Source of the DNA: an uncultured Actinomycetes bacterium
GTDB lineage: Bacteria > Actinomycetota > Acidimicrobiia > Acidimicrobiales > Acidimicrobilacustridaceae
Length of the DNA stretch: 5,633 bases
Assembly (NCBI GenBank): GCA_945957335.1
Contig: CAMFLJ010000255.1
Span: 1 to 5,633 of the forward strand
Direction: 5' to 3'
In this document: positions 4,418 to 5,633 of the stretch, piece after piece
Layout: every line of letters begins with the position of its first letter
Numbering within the stretch: position 1 is the first letter of the stretch
The notes under the pieces: model-generated
What the model was told of the DNA's origin: nothing
Seen by the model: only the letters and a program-made list of their open reading frames with translations
The model's database searches: none
Made by a program: the position numbers and the translations under genes

Positions 4418-5350
4418 GTGGGGACGACAGAGACGGGCACCAGAGGGATCACCGGGCTCGACGTCAGGCCGGTCGGAGGCCATCTCGGCGCCGAGGTGCG
4501 AGGCGTCGACCTGCGCGCGGTCGACGCCGACGACGTCGCCGCACTGAAGGACCTGCTGCACGAGCACGAGGTGCTGTTCTTCCCCGGCGCCGGGCTCGAC
4601 GAGGACGAGCACATGGCGCTCGGGCGGGCCTTCGGCGAGGTCGCCATCTTCCCGATGTCGAGGCTCTTCGGCGCCACCGAGCCCAAGTTCCAGACCATCA
4701 CCGACGGCCCCGACAGCCCCCCGACGGCCGACTCGTGGCACACCGACGTCACCTGGACCGAGGAACCGCCCGACTACGCCCTGCTCATGGCCACCGTCGT
4801 GCCCGAGCGCGGCGGCGACACCCTGTGGGCCTCGATGACCGCCGCCTACGAAGGCCTCTCCCCCACCATGCAGGCGATGATCACCGGCCTCGAAGTGGTG
4901 CACGACAACAGCAGCTTCATCGACGCCGCCCGCTGGAAGACCAAGTCGGGCGGGGGCGACGAGAAGGCCGTCGACGAGCTGATGGACCGCCTCCAGGCCA
5001 CGTACCCGCCGGTGGTCCACCCGCTCGTGCGGACCCACCCCGACACCGGCCGCCGGGCGCTGTTCCTCGGCGGCGGTTTCATGCGCCGGATCGTCGGGCT
5101 CCACGACGACGAGAGCCGGGCCATCCTCGACCTGCTGACCCGCCACATCGACGACGCCCGCTACCACGTGCGGTGGCGCTGGGCCCCGGGCGATCTCGCC
5201 ATCTGGGACGAGCGGTCGACGAACCACCGCAGCGCCGGCGACCACTTCCCGCAGCACCGGTCGATCCGCCGCATCGAGATCACCGGGTCGCGGCCCTACT
5301 TCGATCCGGACCGGGTCCCGGCGGCACGGACAGGGGCCGGGGGCCACTAG
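4418..5350 (+). CDS. TauD/TfdA family Fe(II)/2-oxoglutarate-dependent dioxygenase
   Basis: A 310-residue enzyme that should couple 2-oxoglutarate decarboxylation to hydroxylation of a small, probably anionic substrate in the cytoplasm. Numbering is from GTG 4418. The iron triad is H108-x-D110 (in WHTDVTW) and H270 (in WDERSTNH). R281, 11 residues after H270, is the expected 2-oxoglutarate ligand, as is T135 in GGDTLW. R285 matches TauD R270. RWRWAPGDLAIWD (252-264) is close to E. coli TauD. From a remembered comparison, the taurine-contacting residues of TauD are not kept: H70 becomes F78, Y73 becomes S81 and N95 becomes A104. Taurine is therefore an unlikely substrate, and no sulfonate transporter is nearby. 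The length fits the family. The gene follows the carboxyltransferase by 105 bp in the same direction but has its own strong ribosome site and a possible promoter. Related members act on sulfonates, sulfate esters, phenoxyacetates or amino-acid derivatives, so the substrate is left open. Confidence 0.92.
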   Translation: MGTTETGTRGITGLDVRPVGGHLGAEVRGVDLRAVDADDVAALKDLLHEHEVLFFPGAGLDEDEHMALGRAFGEVAIFPMSRLFGATEPKFQTITDGPDSPPTADSWHTDVTWTEEPPDYALLMATVVPERGGDTLWASMTAAYEGLSPTMQAMITGLEVVHDNSSFIDAARWKTKSGGGDEKAVDELMDRLQATYPPVVHPLVRTHPDTGRRALFLGGGFMRRIVGLHDDESRAILDLLTRHIDDARYHVRWRWAPGDLAIWDERSTNHRSAGDHFPQHRSIRRIEITGSRPYFDPDRVPAARTGAGGH

Positions 5351-5353
5351 GAT
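5348..5353 (+). promoter_or_regulatory. Candidate -10 box (TAGGAT) for the citrate synthase gene
   Basis: TAGGAT overlaps the stop codon of the dioxygenase gene and fits the actinobacterial TANNNT pattern well. CGGACA at 5327-5332 (4/6 to TTGACA) lies 15 bp upstream, a short spacing. A start near 5360 would give a leader of about 136 nt. GGGCCAC (5341-5347) and GTGGCCC (5365-5371) could also pair as a weak hairpin over this point, which might act as a terminator instead. Confidence 0.4.
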
Positions 5354-5495
5354 TTCCCCTCGCGGTGGCCCAGCGTCGTGCCACAGGAGTCGTCGTTCGC
5401 CCAGAGGCGATCGGCCCTTCCCCAACTCGCATCGTTCAGCCCGGCGTCGCGTCGGGTGTCATGCCGTCCCCCCGTCGAGGAACCCTGGAGCATCC

Positions 5496-5633
5496 GTGGC
5501 CGAGTCCGTAACCATCACCGACAACCGCACCGGTGAGTCGATCGAGATCCCGATCACCAACGGGGGCGTCGACGCCGCCCAGTGGTCGAAGCTGCTGCCC
5601 GGCATCTGGTTCTACGACCCGTCCTTCTCCACC
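5496..5633 (+). CDS. Citrate synthase, N-terminal fragment (runs off the window)
   Basis: The first 46 codons of a gene cut by the window end. The translation begins MAESVTITDN, continues with a polar beta-hairpin-like stretch (SIEIPITNGGVDAA) and reaches WFYDPSFST. This matches the N-terminal region of bacterial type II citrate synthases, where a small beta domain leads to a (Y/F)DPGF-(N/T)TA motif before the ITYIDGD segment. Citrate synthase condenses acetyl-CoA and oxaloacetate at the entry to the TCA cycle; a 2-methylcitrate synthase cannot be excluded from the fragment. The GTG at 5496 is supported by TGGAG at 5486-5490, 5 nt upstream. The 145 bp before it hold a possible promoter and no other gene. 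The Gly of DPGF is Ser here. No catalytic residue is visible because these lie further downstream. Confidence 0.72.
   Translation, partial: MAESVTITDNRTGESIEIPITNGGVDAAQWSKLLPGIWFYDPSFST

Noticed and set aside
4418..5350. Annotation as taurine dioxygenase tauD
   Set aside because: The fold and cofactor residues fit, but the taurine contacts are not conserved and no taurine uptake genes are present, so only the family is called.
3797..5425. A 542-residue minus-strand open frame
   Set aside because: It is antisense to two well-supported genes, rich in Gly/Val/Arg/His and without recognisable domains; typical of the complementary frame in high-GC DNA.
2770..5511. A 913-residue plus-strand open frame
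   Set aside because: It is an Arg/Gly/Pro-rich shadow over the carboxyltransferase and dioxygenase genes, which have clear homology motifs in another frame.

Overview
The window is very GC-rich DNA, with G/C at almost every third codon position, and comes from a high-GC actinobacterium. The Thr-rich linker of the first protein, GTG starts, TAGGAT/TACCCT-like -10 boxes and the actinobacterial form of the carboxyltransferase C-terminus would fit an Acidimicrobiia-type lineage, but that placement is inference. High GC opens long spurious reading frames on both strands. Six genes are supported.

Layout. (1) 68-718, +: a small exported protein of unknown function, with signal peptide, beta-rich body and Thr-rich tail. 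(2) 758-1633, -: a DUF849/BKACE family protein (beta-keto acid cleavage enzyme), convergent with gene 1 across a short hairpin. (3) 1634-1895: a 262-bp divergent regulatory region with inverted repeats, candidate promoters and operators. It includes a minus-strand intrinsic-terminator-like hairpin and a repeat that encloses the BKACE start codon. (4) 1896-2813, +: a LysR-type regulator. (5) 2867-4312, +: an acyl-CoA carboxylase carboxyltransferase (beta) subunit with a normal C-terminal half and a shortened, divergent N-terminal half. (6) 4418-5350, +: a TauD/TfdA-type Fe(II)/2-oxoglutarate dioxygenase. (7) 5496 to the end, +: the first 46 codons of a probable citrate synthase.

How the genes may work together. 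A LysR regulator divergent from a metabolic gene commonly controls that gene, so LysR-BKACE is a plausible regulator/target pair. BKACE enzymes typically condense a beta-keto acid with acetyl-CoA to give acetoacetate and a new acyl-CoA. A carboxyltransferase acting on acyl-CoAs and an oxygenase opening an anionic substrate would fit a small catabolic cluster, but no transporter, CoA ligase or biotin carboxylase is visible to fix the substrate. The citrate synthase probably begins a separate housekeeping unit.

The points most worth a second look are the layered hairpins in the BKACE leader, the BKACE protein that keeps its zinc ligands but lacks several residues used by the reference enzyme Kce, and the atypical N-domain of the carboxyltransferase. 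I found no mobile element, CRISPR array, tRNA or rRNA. I cannot show that the window contains a wholly new system.
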